Assembly (NCBI GenBank): GCA_002469545.1
Contig: DKMK01000051.1
Location: 1-7,645, forward strand
From: Rhodobacterales bacterium UBA7416
GTDB lineage: Bacteria > Pseudomonadota > Alphaproteobacteria > Rhodobacterales > Rhodobacteraceae
Direction: 5' to 3'
Length of the DNA stretch: 7,645 bases
Numbering within the stretch: position 1 is the stretch's first letter; every line of letters begins with the position of its first letter. Of the stretch, positions 1 through 6,149 are shown piece after piece. Under the pieces are notes generated by a model. That model saw only the letters and a program-made list of their open reading frames with translations, did no database searches and had not been told where the DNA came from. Both the position numbers and the translations under genes were made by a program.

Positions 1-1
1 G

Positions 2-820
2 AAACTTTCTACGGACAAGTCCAAGTCTGTCTTCATTACTGATAGGTTTGTGCCAAAATTTAAAACCATTGCCAGTATATATTCACTTGATAACAAGAAG
101 ATTTTAAATGGGGATGTATTGGATGTGTCAAAAGGTGGTCTCAGTATGGAAACGAAATCCGCCATCAGAAACGGGGTTTCATGTATAAGATTAGATGGTG
201 TAATTTTTAAAGCTTTGCTTGTAAGTGAAGCTGCGACGGAAAATGGTAAATGGAAAGTTCGACTTAAGTTCAATGATTTAGGGCAAAAAGAACAGGATGC
301 TCTGGTTAAGTTTATTTATACGGGCAAGTTTAGGCCAGAAATTACCTACAGCGTCTCTAGAAAGAAGCGGACGTCGTCGCCGAGACCTATCCAATGCCGT
401 TCATTGGATAGGTTTAGGCGCAGAATATACTGTTATAGTATTTTCAATGTGAGGGCGCTGGCCAAACCTGCATCATTGGTCCACATTAATGAAAATGTTG
501 GAATCGAGACTGAGCCCATGACGGAAAAAAACCTGATGATAGACAAAGAGCGGGTAGAGACTGCCATTGCCCTAGAAATTACACGGTTTCAGCGCGACAG
601 TTTAAAAGCTCAGATCCAGCAACTCTCGGCGCAGCTTCGTTCAGCAACGCAAAGAGCTGAACGCGCGGAGGAGCGTTTGCACGAGACCACGATCATGATT
701 TCAAATCTTAGCATGCAGGCGGTAGCCACGGTCAGGCTGTCATCAGCTTCAGAAGTCTTCATTGAAGGCCGGAGTGTTTTGAGGCTGTTAAATCCTGTGG
801 GTAATTTTAATCAAAATTAG
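2..820 (+). CDS. PilZ-domain protein with C-terminal coiled coil, 5' partial, possibly frame-disrupted
   Basis: The reading frame is open to the left window edge, so the gene starts outside. A GTG at 50 is unlikely to be the start, because the conserved PilZ entry residues (DRFVP, codons at 41-55) lie partly upstream of it. The PilZ part runs to about position 340: it has the DVSKGG loop (D-x-S-x-x-G, c-di-GMP binding in the family) and ends with a FNDL...ALVKFIYTG segment like the PilZ domains of BcsA and Alg44. Only one Arg of the usual RxxxR motif is visible. A Lys/Glu/Arg/Gln-rich coiled coil spans about 520-700. The stretch 350-450 between them has poor coding character in this frame and holds a strong hairpin. 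The +1 frame there encodes an Arg-rich, then partly hydrophobic, segment ending at a TGA (450-452) that overlaps a GTG (449). An Alg44-like architecture (PilZ, membrane segment, HlyD-like coiled coil) or a BcsA tail followed by a second gene are both possible. The PilZ call is fairly firm; the rest is uncertain. Confidence 0.6.
   Translation, partial: KLSTDKSKSVFITDRFVPKFKTIASIYSLDNKKILNGDVLDVSKGGLSMETKSAIRNGVSCIRLDGVIFKALLVSEAATENGKWKVRLKFNDLGQKEQDALVKFIYTGKFRPEITYSVSRKKRTSSPRPIQCRSLDRFRRRIYCYSIFNVRALAKPASLVHINENVGIETEPMTEKNLMIDKERVETAIALEITRFQRDSLKAQIQQLSAQLRSATQRAERAEERLHETTIMISNLSMQAVATVRLSSASEVFIEGRSVLRLLNPVGNFNQN
385..413 (+). repeat. Perfect 12-bp inverted repeat with 5-nt loop inside the PilZ/coiled-coil gene
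   Basis: Bases 385-396 and 402-413 are exact reverse complements around the loop CCGTT; with 384/414 (G-U) and 383/415 the RNA stem could reach 14 bp. It lies where the reading frame loses protein-like character. No real T-run follows (only TTT), so it is not a standard intrinsic terminator. It could be a small inserted hairpin element or an mRNA structure at the boundary of two coding segments. Confidence 0.7.
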
Positions 821-911
821 TAGTCAACACAGTAATTCCGCCCCTAGCCTAAAAATACCGCAAAAACACACTACTGCGCACACCAAAAATATAACCGTGT
901 AAGTCATTGAT

Positions 912-930
912 TGTAAATGTATTATTTACA
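912..930. repeat. Inverted repeat TGTAAAT-N5-ATTTACA
   Basis: The 7-bp arms at 912-918 and 924-930 surround GTATT and end 9 bp before the tRNA-Phe fragment. The symmetry would suit a dimeric DNA-binding protein such as a recombination directionality factor or a repressor, but nothing identifies the binder. Confidence 0.4.
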
Positions 931-938
931 CCACCTCC

Positions 939-984
939 ATTGAAAATCCTCGTGTCGGTGGTTCGATTCCGCCCTCGGGCACCA
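939..984 (+). other. tRNA-Phe (GAA) 3'-half fragment, probable attachment-site scar
   Basis: The sequence fits the 3' part of a bacterial tRNA-Phe: anticodon loop TTGAAAA (940-946), 3' anticodon strand TCCTC, variable loop GTGTC, T-arm GGTGG-TTCGATT-CCGCC (957-973), 3' acceptor strand CTCGGGC, A73 and an encoded CCA (982-984). The 5' half is absent: the bases just before the loop (CTCCA) do not pair with TCCTC, and no D-arm or acceptor 5' strand (expected GCCCGAG) is found upstream. Similarity thus begins at the anticodon loop, a common crossover point of tyrosine integrases. Such fragments normally mark the far end of an element integrated into an intact tRNA gene. In this orientation the element would lie to the left, reaching beyond the window. 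Confidence 0.85.
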
Positions 985-1101
985 TTTAAGTCAACAATAA
1001 CAATGACTTAATCTAGTGCTAAATTTCAAAAAACCGCTAAAATCAAAAACACACCTTAAACACACTTTTTGCCGTGTTGCTGACTATTTTTAGGGCTGAA
1101 T

Positions 1102-1120
1102 CGCTGTGTTGAACACAGCG
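1102..1120. repeat. 19-bp palindrome CGCTGTGTT-G-AACACAGCG
   Basis: A perfect inverted repeat with 9-bp arms and a single central base. It contains one copy of the CTGTGTTG octamer that recurs at 1145 and 1157. No T-run follows and no gene ends just before it, so a terminator is unlikely. A protein-binding site, for integrase or replication or partition proteins, is possible. Confidence 0.6.
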
Positions 1121-1176
1121 TTTGGGGTTTGTGTGGTGCAAACACTGTGTTGGCTGCTGTGTTGCGGACAGAGTTT

Positions 1177-1266
1177 TCAACAGAGTAACTTCAACTCATT
1201 CGGCCAATTCCGTTTCCCATCCTTGCGACGAGGTATCCGTGCTAAAAACTCGTTACTAGCTACCAT
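1177..1266 (-). pseudogene. IS66-type accessory transposase (OrfA/TnpA-like), 5' fragment
   Basis: A 29-codon minus-strand frame starts at ATG 1266-1264 behind an AAGGGAG ribosome binding site about 7 nt upstream. It contains RIPRRKDGKRNWPNELK, which resembles the start of IS66-family OrfA proteins of Rhodobacteraceae (PRR-K-DGKR-WP-E-K, before a helix-turn-helix region). After ELK (about 1189) the similarity ends and a TGA follows within four codons, at 1177-1179. The intact protein is well over 100 residues in the family as I recall it, so this is a dead fragment cut by deletion or recombination. Confidence 0.65.
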
Positions 1267-1349
1267 TGAGAAACTCCCTTCAAATCTATGAACGGGTTGA
1301 ATCGCATATCAGAAATCTAAATGGTATGTGGGGTCGCCGCACCGCTTAC
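1189..1349 (-). mobile_element. IS66-family insertion sequence, truncated terminal fragment
   Basis: Read on the minus strand, the fragment starts at 1349 with GTAAGCGGTGCGGCGAC, which matches the GTAAGC-type terminal inverted repeats of IS66 elements. About 83 bp further in comes a small-ORF start with a good ribosome binding site. The coding similarity stops near 1189, where the sequence passes into the repeat-rich region. The rest of the element and its other terminus are missing, so the 8-bp target duplication typical of the family cannot be checked. Both assignments come from remembered family features, not from a search. Confidence 0.7.
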
Positions 1350-1598
1350 ATTAGACTGAGTACTCCAAAGAAAAAAGTTAATGGAATACAAAAGCAAAGT
1401 GACTTTGAAAAAGTTAATGAAAGTATTCAGTTAGAGATTTTCCACGATGCTGGCGTCATTGGAAAGACACTGAAAAATCAGTTAATAGAAAGACTCAACC
1501 TAAGAAATGCATGTGGACACCCTAACTCTGTGGCCATCACTGAAGGGGTTGCTTGTGCCCACGTTGAGTTTTTAGCTGCAAATGTATATTCTCTCTAG
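1350..1598 (+). pseudogene. C-terminal remnant of a small protein with HEPN-like R-x4-H motif
   Basis: The frame is open from 1260 (stop at 1257), but the part before 1350 is IS66 end sequence, so native sequence starts at about the ATT codon at 1350. The remaining 82 residues are protein-like: a basic stretch, a predicted helix (DFEKVNESIQLEIF), another helix and then LRNACGHPNSVAI, followed by a C-terminal helix with HVEFLAANVYSL. R-N-A-C-G-H fits the R-x4-6-H motif of HEPN domains, in which Arg is often followed by Asn. Such domains are common in RNases of defence and toxin systems, but RN-CGHPN tails also occur in uncharacterised proteins. The N-terminal part and start are lost to the IS insertion, so it is probably not expressed as a functional product. 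Confidence 0.45.
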
Positions 1599-1645
1599 AA
1601 TTTGTAATTAGGTGTCAGAATGAAGACATGGTTTTAATAATTGAA

Positions 1646-3025
1646 TCACTCGCCCAACTTACCCCACAAGTCATACTCACTCGCTTCATCAACCTCAACG
1701 GTAATTATTTCACCAACGCTGATCGCATCCGTGCCCTCGTCAATAAACAAGTTCCCATCAATCTCTGGCGCATCCGCCTTGGTCCGACAGGTTGCAATGC
1801 CATCGGCGTCAATATCATCCACGATCACATCCATGCGGGTGCCGATTTTGGCCGCCAACTTCGCCTCTGATATCGCTTGGGATTTTTCCATGAAGCGGTT
1901 CCAGCGGTCTTGTTTTACATCCGCGTCAACGTGATCGGACAGGGCGTTAGAGCGCGCGCCGTCGACGTTTTCATATTGGAAGCAACCGACGCGATCCAAC
2001 TGCGCAACGTCCAGCCAATCCAGTAGGTGTTGGAATTCGGCCTCTGTTTCGCCCGGGTAGCCCACGATGAAGGTCGAGCGTAGGGTGATGTCTGGACAGG
2101 CTGTGCGCCATGCTTCGATCTCGGCCAATGTGTTGGATGATTTGGCAGGGCGGGCCATGCGTTTTAGGACGTCTGGGTGGCTGTGTTGGAATGGGATATC
2201 CAGATACGGCAGGATGTTGTTGGATTGATCCGCCATCAATGGGATCAGGTCGCGCACGTGGGGATATGGATAGACGTAGTGCAGGCGCACCCATGCACCA
2301 AGTGATCCGAGATCGCGCGTTAGGTCCGTGATATGGGCGCGGTGATCGCGTTCGGATTTGTGTTTGATATCGACGCCATAGGCCGATGTATCTTGGGAAA
2401 TCACCAACAGTTCCTTGACGCCTGCATCGACCAAGCGTTCCGCTTCGCGAATGATGGCGTGTGCGGGGCGTGATTGTAGGCGGCCGCGCATGTCTGGGAT
2501 GATGCAGAATTTGCATTTGTGGTTACAGCCTTCGGATATTTTTAGGTAGCTGTAGTGGCGTGGGGTGAGGGAAACTCCGCTGGCTGGTAGAAGGTCGATG
2601 AATGGATCGGGGTTTGGTGGGACTGCTTTGTGAACTGCGTCCAGAACCTGTTCGTATTGGTGGGGGCCTGTGACGGCCAGAACGGAGGGGTGGGTGCCGC
2701 GAATGTAATCCTCTTCTGCGCCCAAGCAACCGGTGACGATGACTTTGCCGTTTTCGGCCAATGCTTCGCCGATTGCGTCTAGGGATTCAGCCTTGGCGCT
2801 GTCGAGAAAACCACAGGTGTTGACGATCACCGCTTCGGCGCCTGTGTAATCGGGCGAGATTGCGTAACCTTCGGCGCGTAGGCGGGTTAAGATGCGTTCT
2901 GAGTCGACCAATGCTTTGGGACAACCAAGGGACACCATGCCGATTTTTGGCTGGCCATCGCGTGATGGTTCGCTGATGCGGACAGGTGGGGCGAGGTCGG
3001 GGCGGAGGGACGGTGGATTGCTCAT
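1646..3025 (-). CDS. rimO: Ribosomal protein S12 (uS12) methylthiotransferase RimO
   Basis: RimO is a cytoplasmic radical-SAM enzyme that adds a methylthio group to the beta carbon of a conserved Asp of ribosomal protein S12, using two [4Fe-4S] clusters. The 459-residue protein has the usual three parts. The N-terminal MTTase domain (about 25-130) carries the three cluster cysteines C35 (SLGCPKALVDSE), C71 (VNTCGF) and C100 (VTGCLGAEEDYI). The radical-SAM core has C167-x3-C171-x2-C174 (CNHKCKFC). A C-terminal TRAM domain (about 390-456) binds the substrate. SLGCPKN/ALVDSE and the RGxxQSR segment after the cysteines separate RimO from the tRNA enzyme MiaB. The ATG at 3025 was chosen because homology starts there; an in-frame ATG at 3082 would add 19 atypical residues and overlap the divergent gene. 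No clear terminator follows the stop. Length and motifs are complete, so it should be functional. Confidence 0.97.
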   Translation of the reverse strand: MSNPPSLRPDLAPPVRISEPSRDGQPKIGMVSLGCPKALVDSERILTRLRAEGYAISPDYTGAEAVIVNTCGFLDSAKAESLDAIGEALAENGKVIVTGCLGAEEDYIRGTHPSVLAVTGPHQYEQVLDAVHKAVPPNPDPFIDLLPASGVSLTPRHYSYLKISEGCNHKCKFCIIPDMRGRLQSRPAHAIIREAERLVDAGVKELLVISQDTSAYGVDIKHKSERDHRAHITDLTRDLGSLGAWVRLHYVYPYPHVRDLIPLMADQSNNILPYLDIPFQHSHPDVLKRMARPAKSSNTLAEIEAWRTACPDITLRSTFIVGYPGETEAEFQHLLDWLDVAQLDRVGCFQYENVDGARSNALSDHVDADVKQDRWNRFMEKSQAISEAKLAAKIGTRMDVIVDDIDADGIATCRTKADAPEIDGNLFIDEGTDAISVGEIITVEVDEASEYDLWGKLGE

Positions 3026-3047
3026 AACTATCCCATACTCTAACCTT

Positions 3048-4910
3048 ATGGCTAAAGGGAATAGAATTTTAGAGGAATACATTTTGTTTAAGAAGTTATT
3101 GGAAGGCGTGTTGAAAAAGCATCCTGAGCTGACAGATACCGTTAGTGAACGCGATTTAAGTCAATTGGATGGCGTTTGGGGGGGATTTGAAAAGCAATTA
3201 AAGGATTTACCTAAAGAGGCAGCGAAGGAAGCGATGGCTGCGTTTTTGAATGCGATCGTGGAAAGCCTGACGGAGCGAATGCCCGATATTCGCGAGATGC
3301 ATCAAAGCACGCGTCAAATGAGTGCGGATTTGCTGGGAAAGTGGCGGCATCGGTTGACGTTTCAATCTCAAGAGACAGCGTTTGATGTGTTGTGTGATTT
3401 TCAACATGAAGTGGACGTATTGATGCAAGGCGGCATGTCCAGCAAGGCGATGGACGCCGAAATGAAGGCGCATTTGAAGCGGGATGTTAAATCACGAAGC
3501 GTATTGATTAAAGCAATTGAGAAATCTGCGAAGTCCGCGATGTTTGACAAAGTAAAAGCACTGTTAAACGACGGGCACCCCGCCAATCAACGTACGTTGT
3601 TGATGGATACGCCGCTTGCCTATGCTTATGAAGTGGATCGGATGGATGTTGTGAAGCTGCTGATTGACCATGATGCTGATATTGATGGCATTGGTTGGAC
3701 GGATTTGCATTATGCGATTGTTTTCGGCGAGGTGCGTGATGTTCGTGCGGCGTTGCCCAGTGATGTGTTGGACCGTCCTGATGAAAATAAGTTATCGGCA
3801 TATGAGTTATGCGCCGCGCATGGAAGCACAGAGAAATTGGCCGTTTTGCAAAAGGAAATGGCGCGGCTTGGTGGGGTTTCTGATGGCGCAATCAGCGCGA
3901 TGTGTGATGCGATTAGCAAAGGTGATGTAGCAGCTGTGAAAGGATTTCTGGATGCAGGCGTTCCGCCCAATGTATCGCCGAGTTATGGGCCCGATAGTTT
4001 AAGTTGTCTGACTGCGACGTATGATGTGAAGATGTTAGAGTTGTTGTTGGATCATGGGCTGGATTTGCGCGGTTTGGATAGTTTGGATGATTATCATCAA
4101 GACGCTGAAAAAATCGTGGACGAGAGTGGCTTTCCTAAAATCGTGAGTTTTGCGCGTGCGTTGTTAAAGGCCGGATGGAAAGTGGAATATCTGGATGAGT
4201 TTGAACGAGAGAGCATTCGTTATGTAACGGGCGCGGTGTTGATTCCGAAACAATCCGTTTCAAACAGTGCATTGAAGACCGAATCCGCAAGCATTGATGG
4301 AGCGTTCAACCCATTGAAGGTTGATAATCCCTTTTGGAAGGAAATGATCAGAACAGGTAAAAGCGCATTTGAAGTTGGAAACCCGTATACCGCAAATGAC
4401 CCTTATTCTAAAGGAAAGGCAACATGGTGTTTTAATCGTTTTGGTCAAACAACGACACAACTGAAAGATGGGCGATGGGTTCAAATAGGGGGCGAGCATG
4501 AGGATCATTATGATCCTGATTTTCGTATCTTTAACGATGTTGTCGTGCTTGACGGTAAGGGCGGCGTGGAAGTTTATGCGTATCCCGAAGATGTTTTTCC
4601 GCCAACGGATTTCCATACCGCGACACTATTTAGTGACCATATTTTGTTGATTGGAAGTCTTGGATATCAGGGGCGGCGTAACGTTGGTGAAACGCAGGTG
4701 TTCCGGCTGAATTTGTCCGACTTTTCGATTGAGAAGGTTGCGACGACAGGGGAATGTCCAGGCTGGATCAGCCGCCACCAAGCGCGCTTGGTTGACGGTG
4801 ATATCGTTGTTTCTGGTGGCAATATACAAACGCAAAATGGCTATGGTGATAACACCCAAAGCCATGCATTGCGATTATCCGATATGGTTTGGAGAAAGAT
4901 TTCTGAATAG
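3048..4910 (+). CDS. Ankyrin-repeat and Kelch-like repeat protein of unknown function
   Basis: About 620 residues with no signal peptide or membrane segment, so probably cytoplasmic. Residues 1-140 are helical and unrecognised. About 145-345 contain degenerate ankyrin repeats, for example TPLAYAYEVDRMDVVKLLID, TDLHYAIVFGEVRDVRAAL and AMCDAISKGDVAAVKGFLDAG followed by MLELLLDHGLDL. From about 455 to the end there are three Kelch-like blades, with the G-R-W / IGG / ND-V-LD pattern, FHTATLFSDHILLIGSLG, and RHQARLVDGDIVVSGG. Both repeat types bind proteins; three blades would not close a propeller alone. The frame is open upstream to 2892, but that part is antisense to rimO. ATG 3048 has no ribosome binding site; TTG 3084 has AGAGGA 7 nt upstream and may be the true start. 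The 3' end overlaps the convergent sulfotransferase gene by 36 bp. Function unknown; a scaffold or sensor role is a guess. Confidence 0.88.
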   Translation: MAKGNRILEEYILFKKLLEGVLKKHPELTDTVSERDLSQLDGVWGGFEKQLKDLPKEAAKEAMAAFLNAIVESLTERMPDIREMHQSTRQMSADLLGKWRHRLTFQSQETAFDVLCDFQHEVDVLMQGGMSSKAMDAEMKAHLKRDVKSRSVLIKAIEKSAKSAMFDKVKALLNDGHPANQRTLLMDTPLAYAYEVDRMDVVKLLIDHDADIDGIGWTDLHYAIVFGEVRDVRAALPSDVLDRPDENKLSAYELCAAHGSTEKLAVLQKEMARLGGVSDGAISAMCDAISKGDVAAVKGFLDAGVPPNVSPSYGPDSLSCLTATYDVKMLELLLDHGLDLRGLDSLDDYHQDAEKIVDESGFPKIVSFARALLKAGWKVEYLDEFERESIRYVTGAVLIPKQSVSNSALKTESASIDGAFNPLKVDNPFWKEMIRTGKSAFEVGNPYTANDPYSKGKATWCFNRFGQTTTQLKDGRWVQIGGEHEDHYDPDFRIFNDVVVLDGKGGVEVYAYPEDVFPPTDFHTATLFSDHILLIGSLGYQGRRNVGETQVFRLNLSDFSIEKVATTGECPGWISRHQARLVDGDIVVSGGNIQTQNGYGDNTQSHALRLSDMVWRKISE

Positions 4911-6149
4911 CGTTTCAATTTTCGCGCGTGTTTCGAGCGTGAAACTTTCGGGCCCCTTAGTGGATCTGTTTTTATCCACTGTATCACGGGTATTTTGGTG
5001 CAAAATTGGCAGGCCTGTGAATTCGGAAAACAAGTTCAGTTGTGATTGGGGATTGGCAATGGTTTCTTCGAAACTGAGGTCAAGCCAGCGATCTGTTGGG
5101 ATGATAGATTTGTGTTTGGCAACCAACGCCAGCTGGTGCGCAGTGGTTACGGCCATGCGTGTTGGGTCATCAGCGGACAGGGCATCATGGCGATCGATGT
5201 CGAAATAATCATAGGCGGCACGTACAGCAACGCGTCCGATGTGATTGTCCAAACGTGCTGTCATATGGCTACGTCGCAAAATTGTAGAGAGTGGGTCGCG
5301 GTGAAAATAAACATAACGCGCATTTGGAAATGCGGCGTGGAGTTCTGGCAGTAGCAAGAGGGATTCGGGGAGCTTAAAACCCCAATGGTTTGGCCAGTTC
5401 GCCTGGGCCAATATATCGTAAGCTTGAGCGCGGATTTCTGAAGCGGTTGTTTCGATCGACGTATTTATGGCGTTCAAATTCTTTGCAATCACGCTACGAT
5501 ACATCGTATGGACAAGTTCCATACAATCCCCTGCTTGATTCACATTGTTGCCGACGAATAAGCCACAATCCTGAACTAGATTTGATAGAAGTCGGGTGCC
5601 GCCACCACCGCGTCCGAGCAAAATGATAGGGCTATCCAATAAAGTGTTTTGTGATCCTGTCGGTGAAATCGCCGGAGGTACTGTTGGTTCTAAGGGCCAT
5701 TTTTTTTGGAAATAATCTTGGCTTAAGGAATAGTCAGCCTGATATGTTAGACTTAATCTATCAACGATTTTTGGGCTTTCTTTTGCGTTTTGAATAAGCG
5801 TGCCTTGATCGTCTGCATATTTATGAATTGAAGCCGCATCAATGGCATAGGCTTGTTGGCTACGTTGCTCCAATCGCCGAATTAGGTCGGAACCGATGAA
5901 ATGAATACTGGGTAGATTGGGATCGATTTCTGGCATATGTGCGCGATTAAAAATAAGCAATTGCTCGTCTAATCGTATGACGGGGCAAAACAGTGCACCG
6001 TTAAAAAGTATTTGTATATCCGTGTGGATCGCTGACGTGACCTTTGGCTTTTCTCTTTGGTAACCAGCCAATTGGCCCAGCAAGAGCCCAGTTTGGATCA
6101 TGTTCTTCGAGCGCAGCGAGGCTTTTTTCAAGCTGTTGTTGCCATCCAT
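4875..6149 (-). CDS. C-terminal portion of glycosyltransferase-sulfotransferase fusion (frame 2)
   Basis: This frame carries the second part of a gene split near 6003. Protein-like sequence begins only at about 6002 (FNGALFCPVIRLDEQLLIF); the codons from the ATG at 6149 to there are out-of-frame shadow of the glycosyltransferase part. The first 90 native residues complete a GT2-like domain (LDEQLL, DPNLPSIHFIGSDL, QAYAIDAASIHK). A sulfotransferase domain follows: LLGRGGGGTRLLSNLV matches the 5'-phosphosulfate loop of PAPS-dependent enzymes of the GRGHSGTRLL type, and YVYFHRDPLSTILRR matches the 3'-phosphate-binding segment. It should transfer sulfate from PAPS to a glycan, perhaps the product of the attached glycosyltransferase. 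If the shift is corrected, the whole protein is about 512 residues, with the sulfotransferase loop near 267-275. The ATG at 6149 lacks a ribosome binding site, so separate translation of this part is doubtful. Confidence 0.8.
   Translation of the reverse strand: MDGNNSLKKASLRSKNMIQTGLLLGQLAGYQREKPKVTSAIHTDIQILFNGALFCPVIRLDEQLLIFNRAHMPEIDPNLPSIHFIGSDLIRRLEQRSQQAYAIDAASIHKYADDQGTLIQNAKESPKIVDRLSLTYQADYSLSQDYFQKKWPLEPTVPPAISPTGSQNTLLDSPIILLGRGGGGTRLLSNLVQDCGLFVGNNVNQAGDCMELVHTMYRSVIAKNLNAINTSIETTASEIRAQAYDILAQANWPNHWGFKLPESLLLLPELHAAFPNARYVYFHRDPLSTILRRSHMTARLDNHIGRVAVRAAYDYFDIDRHDALSADDPTRMAVTTAHQLALVAKHKSIIPTDRWLDLSFEETIANPQSQLNLFSEFTGLPILHQNTRDTVDKNRSTKGPESFTLETRAKIETLFRNLSPNHIG
6001..6007 (-). 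other. Frameshift site: T5 tract followed by TAA (ACT TTT TAA C)
   Basis: On the minus strand the upstream frame reads ACT TTT TAA, stopping at 6001-6003, while protein similarity resumes one base later as AAC GGT GCA. Skipping one T joins ...HGYTNTF to NGALFCPVIRLDE. Possible causes are a one-base insertion in the T5 run, a sequencing error, slippage during replication or transcription, or +1 ribosomal shifting, since the P-site UUU can re-pair in the new frame and the stop is UAA followed by C, as in UGA C of prfB. No Shine-Dalgarno-like stimulator is seen just upstream. Confidence 0.8.

Larger units (their letters stand above)
821..1188. other. Gene-free AT-rich stretch with repeated octamers around a tRNA fragment (candidate att region)
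   Basis: No convincing reading frame was seen on either strand. The octamer CTGTGTTG occurs at 1104-1111, 1145-1152 and 1157-1164, its reverse complement CAACACAG at 825-832, and a one-mismatch copy at 1072-1079. CAAAAACACAC occurs at 861-871 and 1044-1054. A TGTAAAT/ATTTACA inverted repeat lies at 912-930 and a 19-bp palindrome at 1102-1120. These motifs flank the tRNA-Phe 3' fragment at 939-984 on both sides. Tyrosine recombinases bind short repeated arm sites around a core derived from a tRNA 3' end, so this is a plausible att region. No integrase gene is in the window. Confidence 0.45.

Noticed and set aside
1106..1291. A 61-codon plus-strand frame with a Cys/Gln-rich start
   Set aside because: It runs through the octamer repeats and antisense to the IS66 fragment, has no ribosome binding site and does not look like a protein.
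4959..4980. Hairpin AGTGGAT-N8-ATCCACT as terminator of the ankyrin-Kelch gene
   Set aside because: The stem is only 7 bp, no T-run follows, and it lies within the convergent coding sequence.
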